This document shows, piece by piece, positions 10,213-21,736 of a DNA stretch of 64,000 nucleotides. A model generated the notes under the pieces. It was given only the letters and a program-made list of their open reading frames with translations. It had not been told where the DNA came from and did not search any database. The position numbers were made by a program, and so were the translations under genes. The first letter of the stretch is position 1. Each line of letters starts with the position of its first letter. Origin of the DNA: Penium margaritaceum (taxonomy: Eukaryota; Streptophyta; Zygnematophyceae; Desmidiales; Peniaceae); contig SZWC01000557.1 in assembly GCA_023375785.1 (NCBI GenBank), positions 282,816 through 346,815 on the forward strand, in the 5' to 3' direction.

Positions 10213-11300
10213 ATTGACTAGTTTGAAGTCACGCGTATACACACTCTCTTGCCCTCTCTGTTTTGTAGCGTGCATCAGCTCCATCAGCTTGATCAGGTTG
10301 ATTAGCTCCATCTGCTTCTTCCGCTCCAATGGCAGGTGCTGGCGCTTAGCAAACAAGGGCCAAGGATATGCGCTAAACAGGATAACCTCTGCCCTTGGAG
10401 GCACGACCCTGGATTTGCTAGGGTGTGTTCTTCTCAATTTGCAGATGATCAAGGGCTTAGGCGTAAGTATCACACCGTACCCTCTAAACCGGTAGCAGAT
10501 AACAGCCTACATAAGCCCACATCAGCCTCAATGAAGTTTATAAGCAAATAATCAGAGAAGTAACATGAAAAGGCACACAACAATCACTCTTGAGCAGGTC
10601 AACAATGCGATATCAAAGTTCATAGGGATAGGTTTTCCCTCTGGGAATGACAACTTGAGATTGTCATGAGGGTGCGTGGCTACTTAAAAATGTTCATTGG
10701 AGAAGAGGTTGAACCTAAAAAATCAAATGTTGATGTGAAGCGTACAGTGTAAAAAATGACATGGTGCTTACGATTCGTTTGACAATAGGGCATGAGCCAA
10801 AGCATGTTCATCTTCAATGTATCACACATGCATAAAAAGCTTATGAGACGCTTGCACGTGAACACCAATCAACAACTCTTGCAAATTGCATCTTCATCTT
10901 TCAAAGTTCATTTTCACAAGGGTGATCAACGAAGCGTTTGAAGGATTGCTGCAGCAAGTGACCTTAATGAACTGGGTAATAGACACCAACATGCAGTCCA
11001 CAAATCTCTTGTGAGTCCTCTGATCAATGTCTTTGGCACATGGAACAAGTGATTGAACATATGACGCAATGTTTGAGTACGTGCGTAGTGAGGCCATGCA
11101 TTACAACAGTAGTGAGGCTTATATCTCAGCCTTTGCTTCATCGTACGGTGGTTGTTGCAACAACTCCTCTTCTGGTCAAATTGAAAGCATAGGTGGTAGC
11201 GGTGGAGGAAAAGGCAATGGTGGTGGTGGAAATGGTTTAAAGCGTCCTTGGAAGTACCATAAGTGTAGCAAGCTTGGTTATTTGGCGTGGGAGTAGAAGG
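10213..11300 (+). pseudogene. Leader and gag remnant of B-host
   Basis: The leader (to about 10,560) has the CCCTTGGAGGCACGACCCTGG block shared with the B leaders at 26,081 and 38,994. The gag remnant starts near 10,570 with TRKGTQQSLLSRSTM-type sequence in a degraded frame. A nucleocapsid motif of the form C/Y-H-K-C-S-K-L-G-Y at about 11,250 follows a Gly/Ser-rich stretch, as in other copia gag proteins. Confidence 0.65.
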
Positions 11301-11387
11301 CTTCCAAGAAGGAAGACAGAGACCATGTTGGTAGAAACAAGGGTAAAAGAAAGGGGTAAGGAGTTGACAAACTTGATGGCTTAGAGC

Positions 11388-12168
11388 ATGTGGGAAACCA
11401 CGGAAACCGCACTACTCAAGCATGGAGCCTATGCGCTTGACCATGGCACAAACCACCAATCTTCAAGGGTGGAGGATGGGTTCATTTCTATTGGGGACAA
11501 TGAACGTCGCTTTACGCATGCCAACGACAACCTTGTCCATGGGCAAGGCGAGGCATATATGTTGATCAGCATCAACGTAAACGGTGCTGAATAAGACTTG
11601 ATGCTAGAAGACAATGTCTACATGCCGTCTTATACAACAATCCTCTTGTTTCCATCCAAAAGCACGGAGCACGCCATGATGGTCATCTTTACACAGGAGG
11701 AAGCCGTGATAGTCAAGAAGAAGGACATCAATATCTCCAATCCCAAAGAGAGTATTGTGGCACTGGTCCTAAGAGTTGATGGGCTCAACAAGCTACTGAC
11801 CAAGCCCCTTGAGAGTACATCTACGGGATATGCAGCGGTTGAAGAGCTCAATTCTCCAACGCCTGATATTGCACCACAAGCCGTTACCATGAGCATCATG
11901 GACAATAAGCGCCAACAATCTTGAACGTGATTCACTCTGATTTATGCATACCAGTCTGCACTCTTTGAATAGTGGCAGTAAGTACTTTGTAACATTCATT
12001 GATGATCACAGTCACAAGATGTAGATCTAGTTTCTCAAGACAAATGGAGAGGTCAAGGAGAAGTTTCAGAACTTGTCACCATGGTAGAGCGGCATACAAG
12101 CAAGAAGGTCAAGGCACTACACACCGACAACTCTGGTGAGTACAAGATGTATAAAGGCTTGTTCATCC
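11388..12168 (+). pseudogene. Protease and integrase N-terminal remnant of B-host
   Basis: The protease has ALDHGTNHQSS at about 11,420, the family's version of the active site (compare LDSGTNHHSS in D elements), then LISINVNGAE and the VYMPSY block. Integrase follows with the F(V/L)TFIDDHSHKM block at about 11,985 and HTDNSGEYK at about 12,121. Family B and D proteases share this motif. Continuation beyond D1 is at 18,643. Confidence 0.7.
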
Positions 12169-12819
12169 TATCAATGCGCTAGATAGCAATGGTCCACAAA
12201 ACAGGTCCCGACATGGGAGGCCGCTGACCGCTCTTGGTATTGCAACCAATGTAGCATATCACGCTCAAACGAGGGATTCAAACCTTGGGTATGTTCGGTT
12301 TGCAATCTCACTAAGTCTGCATGTTGGTCTTTAATGGCTACCTTTTTTAAACACTCTTAGAGGACTCCAAAACGCAGGAACTGTAAATGGATGCATGCAA
12401 GGTACATGCTTTTATACTTGTAGAGCTTTGCAAAAGCTTCTGCTTGTTGTGGCTCTACAGGAGTGAACCTCAACCTACAATGCTAGTTGGTGATCCTTAG
12501 ACCGCCAAGTGTCATCTTCAAGGTAGGCTATAGAAAGTTTCCTTGAAACTTCCTGTCCAAGTTTTGGCCACAAAGAATATTGTGGCCATCGCGGGGATTG
12601 AACTTGCGACATCTCGTTTGAGACTCCGATGCCTATTCAACCAAGCCAAAAAGGTATGATTTACATGTTGAGCCACATGGGACATACCCATTTTGCGCAG
12701 TGCATTCCTGGCCCATCTCAAAACAGACCAAGCGAACATACTCCATAGAGCAGTGCATGCCTTCTCCGTATGTGTAGCTAACTAGGCAGGCAGTGGACAA
12801 GATACAAACTACTTCAACA
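12169..12819 (-). repeat. LTR-D, 3' LTR of D1
   Basis: 651 bp, starting TGTTGAAGTAG on the minus strand (end at 12,819) and ending near 12,169. The polypurine tract GCAAGGGAGAAATT lies immediately before it. It contains a tRNA-like module at 12,580-12,650 and the U5 hairpin CTCTTGGTATTGCAACC at 12,231. Confidence 0.85.
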
Positions 12820-12859
12820 AATTTCTCCCTTGCACCCATGTCCATTTGTTGCTCACTGG

Positions 12860-15000
12860 GCTCCATCAATGCCTCGCGGCTCACCCTTTCTCTGCTGTAC
12901 TCCTTATGTTGAATCAACGAATGCCTATATAGTACATGCCGCTTTCCAGTGGCTTGGTCATGTAGTCAGCAAGCATGTTCTTGGTTCCATACTGCTACAA
13001 GCTCACCATATTCTTCATGACCAGGTCACGTGAGTAGTGATGACGTATGTGGATGTGTTTCCTTTGTAGCGAGATGATCTCGTCTCCAGTCATCGAGATG
13101 GTGCTCATGTTGTCCACATGTACAACCGTGGCCTCCGCTTGTGGCACTGTCATTTTCCGAAGCATGCTGCGCGCCCACGGAGCCTCCTTGCACAACTTAG
13201 ATATAGCAACATACTCTGCCTCACGTGTGAACAAGGAAATACAATCTGCTTCTAGCTGGCCATGAGATGGCAGCGCCATTCAAGATGCACACAAGCTAGA
13301 GGTTGATTTTTGGTCATCACGATTTCCTCCCGAGTTAGCGTCAGTGTAGCACTTTAGGCGAAGGGGATCCATACCTTGTTCGCCTCCAACAACAAGGCCC
13401 ATGTAACATGTCTTTTACAAGTAACACAAGATGTGTTCTACTACATGCCAGTATTGTCGCCCTCTGTTGGCCACAAACCTGCTCACTTGTCCTACAGCAT
13501 AGTAGATGTCCCGACCTGTTCCTACCATGGCGTACATGATGCTACCCACGCCAGCCTGATAGGGGATGTCTTGCATCTCGTATTATTCTGGTTTGTTGCT
13601 TGGCACAATGGAGGCTTTTGGGTGTGTATCGATCATCATTAGGGTGCTAACAGATTTGGAGTCTTCCATGTGATAGCCCTTCACTACCTCATGAATGTAT
13701 TTGGTTTGGTTGAGTTTGATGGTGCTTACTACTTGGTTGCAATGGATGGCGATCCAAGGTAGTACTGGTCAGGACCCATGTCCTTCATCTTGAACCTTTT
13801 GGTGAGGTCCGACTTCAGCTCATCAAGCTGCTTGACCGAATACAAGTAGATGATGAGATCATCCATGTATAGCGCAACCAGCATCAGTCCTCTTTCATCA
13901 TCGTGCACGTACATGCTCAGGTCATTATGGCAATGCACAAAGGAAAGACTAATCATGAAAGCGTCCATCCCTTCGTACCACATCCTTTGGGCCTCTTTCG
14001 GCCCATAGAGTGCTTTCTACGGCTGTAAGCCATAATACGGGACTCGCAAGTCTGACTCGCAAATCCGAGTCCGGACCTAGACTCGCAACTCCAAATCCAG
14101 GGTCCAGAACGAACCTGGTCTCACAAATCTCACCTTGACCTCCTACAACGAGACAACGACGACAAAGAGGGGATCGTTGTAGATTACATGAATACAAGTA
14201 TGGGTCAAATTCCATTTCTATTAGCTACATGTTGAGTTCACATGACTTTAGAGTCACAAATTTAAAGAACACATTGATTAGAACCATTTTTTAATTAGAT
14301 GATGCACCAGACTCGCAATTCTTGCCCACCAGACTCGCAAATCCAGGAGACTACACTCGCAAGTCTGGGACTCGTGAGTCCGAGTCTCAGACTCGCAAAT
14401 CCGAGTGTGCCACTGGACTCGGACTTGCAAGTCAGGTGCAAGGCTCAGAATCGAGGTTCCAGACTTGCGAACACCCTTAGTGCTTTCACCAACTTGCACA
14501 CCTTGCCCTTGGGAGCTTTGACTCCTTCGGGCACCTCCATCAGCACTTCCTTGTCGAGTTTTTCATAAAGAAAAGGTGTCTTGATGTCCATCTTGTACAA
14601 CTCTAGGTTCGTTACGGTTGCAAATCCAAGGAGAGAGCGGATTGAGGCAAGGGTCATGATGGGCGTGAAAGTCTCATCGTACTCGGATCTCGGGCGTTGA
14701 GAGAATCCCTTAGCCACTACCCTTGCCTTGAACTTGTCCATGCTCCCATCTTGCTTCTTCTTCACTCGGAGGACCCACTTGAATCCCACCACGTTGGCCT
14801 TGTCGGGACTATCCACCAACACCCACGTGCTATTCTCGGCAATGGACATGAGCTCGCTGTCCATTCCCTCCTTCCAGTTGGCCGCATTTGAGTCATTCAT
14901 GGCCTCCACCACTGTAAAGAGCTCTCCTTGAGCCATGCATGACCAGCTAAGGCTAGTCCAATTCTCATCAAATTGCAAAGGTGATTTCTTTGATCGCAAA
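12860..15000 (-). pseudogene. RT and RNase H remnant of D1
   Basis: Minus-strand RT blocks: WVLVDSPDKANVVGFKWVLR and FKARVVAKGFSQ (14,445-14,999), YKMDIKTPFLY, LMEVPEGVKAPKGKVCKLV, LMLVALYMDDLIIYL at about 13,850 (the YMDD/YVDD catalytic block), and FKMKDMGPDQYYLG. RNase H: FTREAEYVAISKLCKEAPW and VVHVDNM in 12,995-13,279. These are standard copia pol motifs. A MITE sits inside the RT region (14,018-14,479). Confidence 0.85.
14018..14479. mobile_element. hAT-like MITE in D1 RT, 462 bp
   Basis: It is flanked by an 8 bp target duplication, GTGCTTTC, at 14,010-14,017 and 14,480-14,487. Ends in copy 2 are TAAGGCTGT and ACACCCTTA, an imperfect terminal inverted repeat. Both ends carry arrays of a short motif close to GACTCGCAAATCC/GGACTCGGACTTGC, about ten copies in all, with an AT-rich unique centre. 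No coding capacity. An 8 bp duplication with short inverted ends is the hAT pattern; subterminal repeats are known transposase-binding sites in hAT elements such as Ac. Confidence 0.8.
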
Positions 15001-15239
15001 CTAAAACAGGGTAGTGGTGCGGCTTCTCGCTTTGGTGCTGGTGCTTCGACAAGTGTGGTTTGTCAGCGTTGTCGTTGTCGTCATAAGAGACGTCGGAGTC
15101 CAAGTCAGACTTGGAAGCCACGGACGCCTCGATATCTGTCCCATGAAAGATGTTGCATCATCCTTTGCACCTACTCTCCCATTCCCAGGACCTGCTTGCA
15201 AAGCGAGCCAGTTGTCGGGTGCTTGGTCTCCTGACTCAA

Positions 15240-16240
15240 GTAACAATATCTACTTTCTCGCATTGGGAGCAACGATCGGGTCTAATGGCTCTCCTTTTCT
15301 AGGGGTGCGTTTGTCAAACACAACGTCGTGGCTCATCACGAGATTTTCTGCTCCCTCATCCCAAAGTCGATAGGCCTTGTGTGACATGTCATACCCTACT
15401 ATGATGTACTTCTTGGGGCATGCGTCGAGCTTGCCTCCACCTTCTCCCAATTGGATCTTCACCCATGTAGTTGACCCGAACACATTATGATGAGATGCAT
15501 TAGGTTTCTTTCCCGACCATGCTTCCTCTGAGGTCTTTAGCTGCTAGTCTTGCTCCTTTCCATGCTTGTGAAAGGCGGTTGCTGGTGTGAGGTTCAAGAG
15601 GCAGCAAGCCGTTGTTGTTGTTTCAGCCCAAAAGCAAGGTGGGCGCTTGGTGTCGAAGAGCATGCTTCGCACCATGCCGAGTAGGATCTCATTCTCCCTC
15701 ACGGCAACGCTGTTACTTTGGGGGTTGTAATGGGTGCTTTGCTCATGGTGGATGCCATGATCCTTGAGCCAAGGTTTCCATGCCTAGTACACATCCTCGA
15801 TGTCAATTCTGAGCGTTTTCACTTCCTTGGATGTTTGTCGCTCCACCATGGCGACAAACTCAAGCAACTTCTCCTTGACGTCTATCATTATTTTTAGGAA
15901 GTAGATCCACAACTTATATCTGTGGTCGTTAATATAGGTGAGGAAGTACTTGTTTCCTCCGTTAGACGGTGTGGGGAAGGGTCCACACATGTAACTGTGA
16001 ATCACCTCCAAGACATGCTCTACTAATTGACCTCCTCTCCCAAACGGATTCTTCTTTGTCTTCATTTGGAGGCACGGTTCAAAGAATGTACACCCTTTGC
16101 CATGCTTCATGGTGCACCCATCCATTCTGCAGACTACATCTTGCTCTTGCATCTTCTACAGCATGCTCTTGGCCATGTGGCCGAATTGCCGATGCCACAT
16201 CTCAGCATCAGTGTCCTTTGTTGATGTGGTAGTCGGAACG
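15240..16240 (-). pseudogene. GAG-pre-integrase and integrase remnant of D1
   Basis: Minus strand: MWHRQFGHMAKSML near 16,190 (the WHRR.GH pre-integrase motif), then VEHVLEVIHSYMCGPF, NKYFLTYINDH and KLWIYFLK of the integrase core (15,784-16,152), and the C-terminal block PKKYIIVGYD..HKAYRLWD at about 15,360-15,430. These blocks match the same segments of D2 at 33,420-34,300. Confidence 0.8.
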
Positions 16241-16439
16241 ATCGCTGGAAGTGCATCCTCTGGCTTTGGTTCCACGGTCTTTGTGGCATATACAAGTCCC
16301 TCATTTGTCTCCTTGGTGACTTTGGTTTGAAGCACTCCAAGGTCGTCAACTCTTGGAACTTGAAGCATGAAATCATCTTTTGTGTACAAAATTAAGATGT
16401 TCTCATTTTTTAGAGCCACCGCTTCCTTGCTAATGAGCA

Positions 16440-16750
16440 CCACTGTCATGTTGTTGTTGGTGATTTGTTAGACGGACAGCAAATTAGTTGCTAAGGAGGG
16501 CATGTACAACACCTTTTCAAGGTTGACCGCCTTCTCCACACCGTTCACATTGAACGTAATCACCTTCTCCCCAATGCCCATGGCTTGGATGACGCCACTG
16601 TTTGCACTCTTGATGCCCATAACAGATTCGGCCGTGGAGACAAATCCACCCTTCTCTTTTGATGAGTGGTGGTTTGTGCCTGAGTCAAGGGAAAATTCCG
16701 CAGACCTAAGGATCTCTACACGCTTCATGGACAACCCCCTATCCATCATA
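16440..16750 (-). pseudogene. Protease remnant of D1
   Basis: The open stretch 16,468-16,749 encodes FSLDSGTNHHSSKEKGGFVS, then VITFNVNGVEKAVNLEKVLY and MPSLATNLLSV. The Asp-Ser-Gly-Thr core is that of a retroviral-type aspartic protease; the following NHH replaces the more usual copia pattern of Ala/Ser/Thr, any residue, His-Met. Length and order match the copia protease domain. Confidence 0.8.
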
Positions 16751-16819
16751 TTAATGAGATCCTTTTTCTCCTTTCTACCTTTGTTCTCGCATTCTTTCTT
16801 GGGACTGCGAGAGTCCCTA

Positions 16820-17980
16820 GCCTAGTGTCGAGCCTTGCAAGAGTTGTGACAGTTGCCGAGCCTCTTGGAACTCTTTTTGCCATGATTTCCTCTCCCTTTA
16901 CCACTGCCACCTTTGTTGTTTCCTTGACTAGAGTGAGAGCTTGTACATTGTTGACCAAAGCAACAGGCATAGGCTGAGTCGTTTGCCTCACTGCCACTGC
17001 GTCGCATGGACTCGTTGCAAGCGTGTTTTGTGAGAGCCTCATATGTCATATGTGCCTCCTTTAAACCGCCAAACGTAGAGAGCAAGGACCCCCATCGTTT
17101 TGCCAGTGCCATTAGAAGGATCAGGGAATGCATGTTAGAGTCAAGATTCCATTCCATGTGCTGGACCTCCTACAGCATGTTGTTGAATGACTGCAAAAAT
17201 ACGAGTATCAAATCTCCTTCGCTCACCCTCATCAATATCGACATTTGGAAGATGAATAGTCAGGTTGCTAAGGCGTTTGATTGATGCACGTGTGAGAGCT
17301 TTATGTATGCGTCGGCAGACAATGTGCATAATGTGATTTTGGAGTGTTGAGTCTCATTAATGGATGTCACAAGAATGGAGAGAGACATATTCTTCTTCAT
17401 CGTCCATGCTGCAAGGTCAGCCGCATACGTCGTAAATGTCGCATGGGAGGGTGTTGTCTCGGTCGATTTTAGGATGTCGAGCTAGCCATGCATGTTCATG
17501 ACAATCTCAAACTGCCATATCCACACGGGAAAACCTTTCCCCATAAATTTGGACATACCCACTTCAAGGCAGGCTTGAGTCAGATCCACAATTTCTTGCG
17601 CTTGCTCCTCCTCTCTTCTTCGCAACTACTCTGCTTCGTTGAGGCATTTGAGGGTGATGAGGCTACTGACTGCGACCGTTGTCAAATGTGCACTTGGATC
17701 CGTTACTTACCCCTCCCACCGATGATCGCCTAAGACGATGGCGCCGTTGTGAGAGGAAGGATTCGGAGTTATACCACCTTCTAAAGGGGGTAGAACTTAG
17801 TCCTGTTGGGGCTCGAGGGTCTTGTCCAACATGGACAGAGCTGTTCATTTTCCCCTAGTCCGCTATTTATGTGCACCCTACCTAAAGAAGACGATGGAAC
17901 AGATGAAGCGGATTGGAGCCATTTGACCTTGATGTACCCGTTGTACCAGTGCACCCTGCAATACCACATGCTAGTCGGTC
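16820..17980 (-). pseudogene. Leader and gag remnant of D1
   Basis: The gag remnant contains NALATxLFIFQMSILMRVSE and the segment LLMALAKRWGSLLSTFGG (about 17,080-17,280), the C-terminal half of the copia gag core, then a Gly/Ser/Lys-rich basic stretch (16,870-16,950) and a nucleocapsid knuckle region ending KARHWARDSR near 16,810. Leader sequence lies between about 17,720 and 18,008. Confidence 0.7.
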
Positions 17981-18008
17981 TTGGAAGCGTGCCTTTGAAC
18001 AAGAAGTA

Positions 18009-18021
18009 TGGGCCCATAACC
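18009..18021 (-). other. Half-tRNA primer-binding site of D1
   Basis: On the plus strand TGGGCCCATAACC appears next to the LTR end. It is identical to 13 bases of the plant initiator tRNA-Met anticodon arm, so the element RNA is complementary to the tRNA there. Confidence 0.8.
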
Positions 18022-18024
18022 TTT

Positions 18025-18642
18025 TGTCAATGCGCCAGATAGCAACGGTCTAGAAAACAGGTCCCACCAATATAACACATCACCCTTGAACAAGGGATCC
18101 ACACTCTAGATTTGCTTGGTTTGCAACCTCACAAAGTTGCCATATTGGTCTTTAGTGTCTACCTTTCGTTGGACACTCTCAGATGAGTCTCAAAGGCAAG
18201 AAATGTAATGGATGTATGCAAGGTACAAGCTTTTATACTTGCAGGGTTTTGCTAAAGCCACTGCTTGTAATGCCTCCACTAGAGCCAACCTCAACCTCAA
18301 GTCTTATACTTGGCCCGTCCTTTGACCGCAAAGTGTCATCCTCATGGCATGTTTTAGTACGTTTCCTAGAGGCTTCCTGTCCCGGTTTTGGCCATGGAGA
18401 ATTGTGGCTATTACGGGAATCGAACTCGGGACCTCTCGTTTGAGACTCTTGTGCCTATTCCACCAAGCCAAATAGGTAAGGTTCCTGTGATGAGCCACAA
18501 GGGACATACACATTATGGGTAGTGCAATCCTGGCCCATCTCAGAATTGACCAAGGGGACATACTCCGTAGAGAAATGCATCTCTTGTCTGTATGTGTAGC
18601 CAGCCAGCTAGGTAGTAGACAAGGTGAAACTATTTAAAGACA
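18025..18642 (-). repeat. LTR-D, 5' LTR of D1
   Basis: 618 bp, from TGTCTTTAAATAG (minus strand, start at 18,642) to ..TTGACA at 18,025. It contains a clear tRNA-like module at 18,414-18,470: A-box-like TTGGCTTGGTGGAATAGGCA and B-box GAGTTCGATTCCC. It is the pair of 12,169-12,819. Confidence 0.85.
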
Positions 18643-20560
18643 GCCAACACGGTGTCAACAACCAGACTACTTTCCCTTACACCCCCCACAGTAGTGACGT
18701 TGTCAAGCAGATAAATCATACTATCATCGGCATGACACAAAGCATGCTCTTCAAGGCCAAACTTCCACCTTGCTTATAGGAAAAAGGTGAAAGAAATGCT
18801 TCACACCTTGTAAATCTCACTTTCAGAGCCACGCTTGGAAGACGTGGTAAGACGCAGTAAGGGAAACAGCTCAGGATGCCACAAGAGGCTTGCTCAGGGA
18901 AGAAGCCAGATGGCTCACACTTGAGGGTCTTTACTTGTACTGCGTTGGCAAAGGTCCAAGCAAGAGAAGGAAATGAAAAGTTAGATGCACGCGCTTGCAA
19001 GAGTGTAATGGTCTGATATGACACCACACATGAGACGTACATGCTGGGGACCAAGCGGCTGGAAAGCTCATCAGGAGCCAATATGTCATGTTTGAAGACA
19101 AGACGCTCAAAAAGGGAGAGTCGCTAGATCCTCTCCATGCTCCTAAACCAGGAGAGTGGGTTGTGTTGCTCGAGTCAGGTGATCAGGCATTTAACAACTA
19201 GCAGATGGTGCTAGTGAAGGATGCTGTTGTAGGGAGAGTGGTTGAGCAGGCTAACAGAGCAACGAACTCTGATACTGAATCTGTGTTGTCCAAGGCCTGT
19301 GAGTCAAATTTCGATACCAACGGCTCTTCCATTGGCAATTTACAAGGAATAGAAGCAACTCAGCCTTGAAGCCCCACCAACAAAACTTTGGCATAATACA
19401 CGCCTGAAGAAACCTGTGCCAAAGTACAAAACTGAGCGTGCAGAATGAAATGGACTGAGGTAGTCATGCTTGGTCAGAGAGAGCTTGTGACAATAGCGGA
19501 GGCTATGAACATGACAGATGCGCCCAATTGGAAGGGGGCTGTGGACAACAAACTCGCATCCATGGAACTTAAGGAAACATGGGTCCTAGTGGATAGGCCC
19601 CGGAACGTGCACGTGGTCGGATGAAACTAGGTACTCCCAAAAACTTTCAAAGAGGATGCCATTGTTGACAAGTACAAGGAAACAATTATAGCAAAGGGAT
19701 TCTCCCAGCGTGTAGGATTTCACTACAAGGAGACCTTCGCGACGATCATAAATTTTGCCTCTATCACATCTATTTTAGGCATATTTGCTACAAAATATGT
19801 GGAGGTCCATCATATGGAAGTAAAGGCAACTTTCCTCTATGGGAAGGTAGAGGCTAAGGTTTGCAAACTGGTCAAAGCACTCTACGAGCTGAAACAAGTC
19901 CCAAGAATTAAATATAGGGAGATAGGAGACTTCATGACCTAGCTCACTTTTACGTATTGTCATAATGACCCTAGCGTATATGAACAGGAGGACGAGCAAG
20001 GCTTTATGCTGGTTGCATTGTACGTAGATGCCCTCATCATTTAGTCTTCGCCAGTTGAGCTATTGAGCAAGCTAAAGACAGATCTCACCAACAGGTTCAA
20101 GATGAAGGACATGTGTTTGCTTGAGTTCTACATCCGGATAGCCGTCCACCGCAATGGAGCAGCAAGCACCATCGAGCTAATCCATACCAAGTACATCATG
20201 GAGGTCCTCAAGCACTACAACATGGAAGCGTGCAGGCCAATCAGCTCACCCATGACAACAGACATCCAGCTCTCCTCCTTTATGAGCCCCAGTACCAAGG
20301 CAAAATGGCGTTATATGGGTAACACTCCTTATGACTCTACTGTTGAAAGCCTCATGTATGGCATGGTAGGAAAACGCACTAACATGTGCTATGTTGTGGG
20401 ACAAGTGAGACAATGTAGGGCCACAGCACTGGCAAGCAGTCAAGCGCATCATGCGTTGTCTACAAAAGATACAACACCTGGGACTCCTGCTTGTATTATA
20501 AGAGGGATCAAGACCGTTGTAGTTTGTGTGCTACACAAATACCGACTGGGGAGGAATGAT
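18643..20560 (+). pseudogene. Integrase C-terminal and RT remnant of B-host
   Basis: It resumes immediately after D1 with integrase sequence QHGVNNQTTFPYTP and then TQSMLFKAKLPPCL. The linker carries WKGAVDNKLASMELKETWVL at about 19,530. RT blocks follow: KETIIAKGFSQR, VHHMEVKATFLYG, VCKLVKALYELKQVPR, LMLVALYVDALII and FKMKDMCLLEFY (19,640-20,140), then YNMEACRPISSPM and YDSTVESLMYGMVGKRTNMC. This is an ordinary copia RT order with several breaks. Confidence 0.8.
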
Positions 20561-21006
20561 TGATGAAAGCAATCCAACTTGCTCTTTATATGCCTCTTGA
20601 ACGTTGGTGTAATCTTTTGGGTAAGTAGAACGCAAGACTGTCTCCCTCTCTACCGCTGAGACAGAGTACATTGCTCAGTCACAAGCATGCACGGAGACAC
20701 AGTGGCTACGTAGTTTGCTCGTCTAGACGTAAGGACAATAAACAAAGGCAACAGAGGTTTGCATTGAAAACAAAAGCACCACAAAAGTGGCTCTAGACGA
20801 TGTCATCTCTTGGTGGACCAAGCAGATCCACATCATGTACCACTACTCACGGAACATGGTCGCAAAGGATATCGTGGACCTATAATACGTTATGACCAAG
20901 AAGATGCTCGTAGATTGTATGACAAAGGCACTTGACAGCGGATTGCACTTTGTATGTACTCGAGGTATCGCCATGGTTAATGCAGCAAAAGAAGACTAAG
21001 TTTATG
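20530..21006 (+). pseudogene. RNase H remnant of B-host
   Basis: It contains the YTDWGG start, the VSLSTAETEYIAQSQACTE-like catalytic block at about 20,650, the CIENKSTTKVALD segment, and the final VDCMTKALDSGLHF near 20,920, the usual copia C-terminus. The last part is deleted in copy 2. Confidence 0.75.
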
Positions 21007-21009
21007 GAG

Positions 21010-21736
21010 CGGATATGCTTATTGTCTATAGCTGAAATTTGGACAAGCACAAGGCGCTATAGGCATGCATCGCTCCCTTAGAGTAAGTGCCCTAAGTCGG
21101 ATCTAGATAGACAAGGCATGCACTCCTCCTTTCCAGCAAGTCCCATTGGTCTCAACTAGATAGTAAAGTCAATAAACACTACCTAGGGCAACTCCTTGGT
21201 AAGACGTTGTAGAAATAGTCTCTGAAGTGAGGTCATTGGGTCAAATCATGGCCCAATGACTATTTTCCTTTGTGACCAAAAGGGGAACATAGGGGTTGTA
21301 AGAGACATGTTAGAACATTCCAAGGTCTTTCTTGGTGGCTGGTGCCACTTGGCTGTCACATGATGAGGCATGTAGGCAGGGGGGATACTGCGATCCAGAT
21401 TGCCTCAAAAGTGGCTAATCGAAGGAGCCAGTGCGCACTGAGCCTAGATGATGGCTCTTTGACTATAAGAACCTGCTTGTTGTCCATCATTGCGTACAGT
21501 TCTTGTTTTGGAGACTTCTAACATAATTATCCACCAAGGGCAGACGCTAAAGAAGCATTGGTTGGTAGAGCCCAACGAGTTTGATTCTTGCATGAAAATA
21601 ACCAGATGGAAAGAGGACAATGCAAGGAAGTGATTCATATGAACTGCCCAGTTTGGAACCTTGGCATTAAAGGTGATATCTCCTCTTGGTTGTAACCTCA
21701 AGAGCGGTTGGCAAGAACAATTGAGTCAAAACGCAT
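21010..21736 (+). repeat. LTR-B, 3' LTR of B-host
   Basis: It follows the end of RNase H and a short purine-rich run. It carries the TAGACAAGGCATGCACTCC, GACCAAAAGGGG, AACATTCCAAGGTC and CCTCTTGGTTGTAACC blocks of the B LTR. The last ~45 bp are replaced by LTR-A sequence at 21,737. Most of it (to about 21,640) is missing from copy 2. Confidence 0.8.

Larger units (their letters stand above)
12169..18642 (-). mobile_element. Copia element D1, complete structure, antisense
   Basis: Read on the minus strand: 5' LTR 18,025-18,642, half-tRNA PBS 18,009-18,021, leader, gag about 16,820-17,720, protease about 16,440-16,740, GAG-pre-integrase about 16,060-16,240, integrase about 15,240-16,060, RT about 13,700-15,000, RNase H about 12,860-13,330, polypurine tract 12,820-12,834, 3' LTR 12,169-12,819. 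Length is 6,474 bp including a 462 bp MITE. All copia parts are present in order, but the coding region is broken by many interruptions. The two LTRs look roughly 75-80% identical by eye, so the insertion is old. No clean target duplication survives. Confidence 0.85.
10117..21736 (+). mobile_element. Copia element B-host, interrupted by antisense D1
   Basis: Left part (10,117-12,168): last ~75 bp of LTR-B, half-tRNA PBS, leader, gag, zinc knuckle, protease, start of integrase. Right part (18,643-21,736): rest of integrase, RT, RNase H, 3' LTR-B. The integrase stops at 12,168 and resumes beyond D1 at 18,643 at the next expected position of the domain, which is the main evidence that the two parts belong to one element. 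The 5' LTR is almost entirely lost. It is a broken fossil with many interruptions. Everything from 11,637 onward is duplicated at 46,637. Confidence 0.75.

Noticed and set aside
14040-14470. Short repeated motifs as a CRISPR-like or satellite array
   Set aside because: Repeat units vary, are unevenly spaced, occur at both ends of a bounded element with 8 bp target duplications, and the genome is eukaryotic.
18414-18470. A free-standing tRNA gene
   Set aside because: No acceptor stem or proper anticodon arm is visible, and the same module recurs at the same place in every LTR-D copy.
12164-18647. A 5 bp target duplication for D1
   Set aside because: CATCC and GCCAA flank the element; shifting the ends gives no convincing match, so I rely on continuity of the host integrase domain instead.
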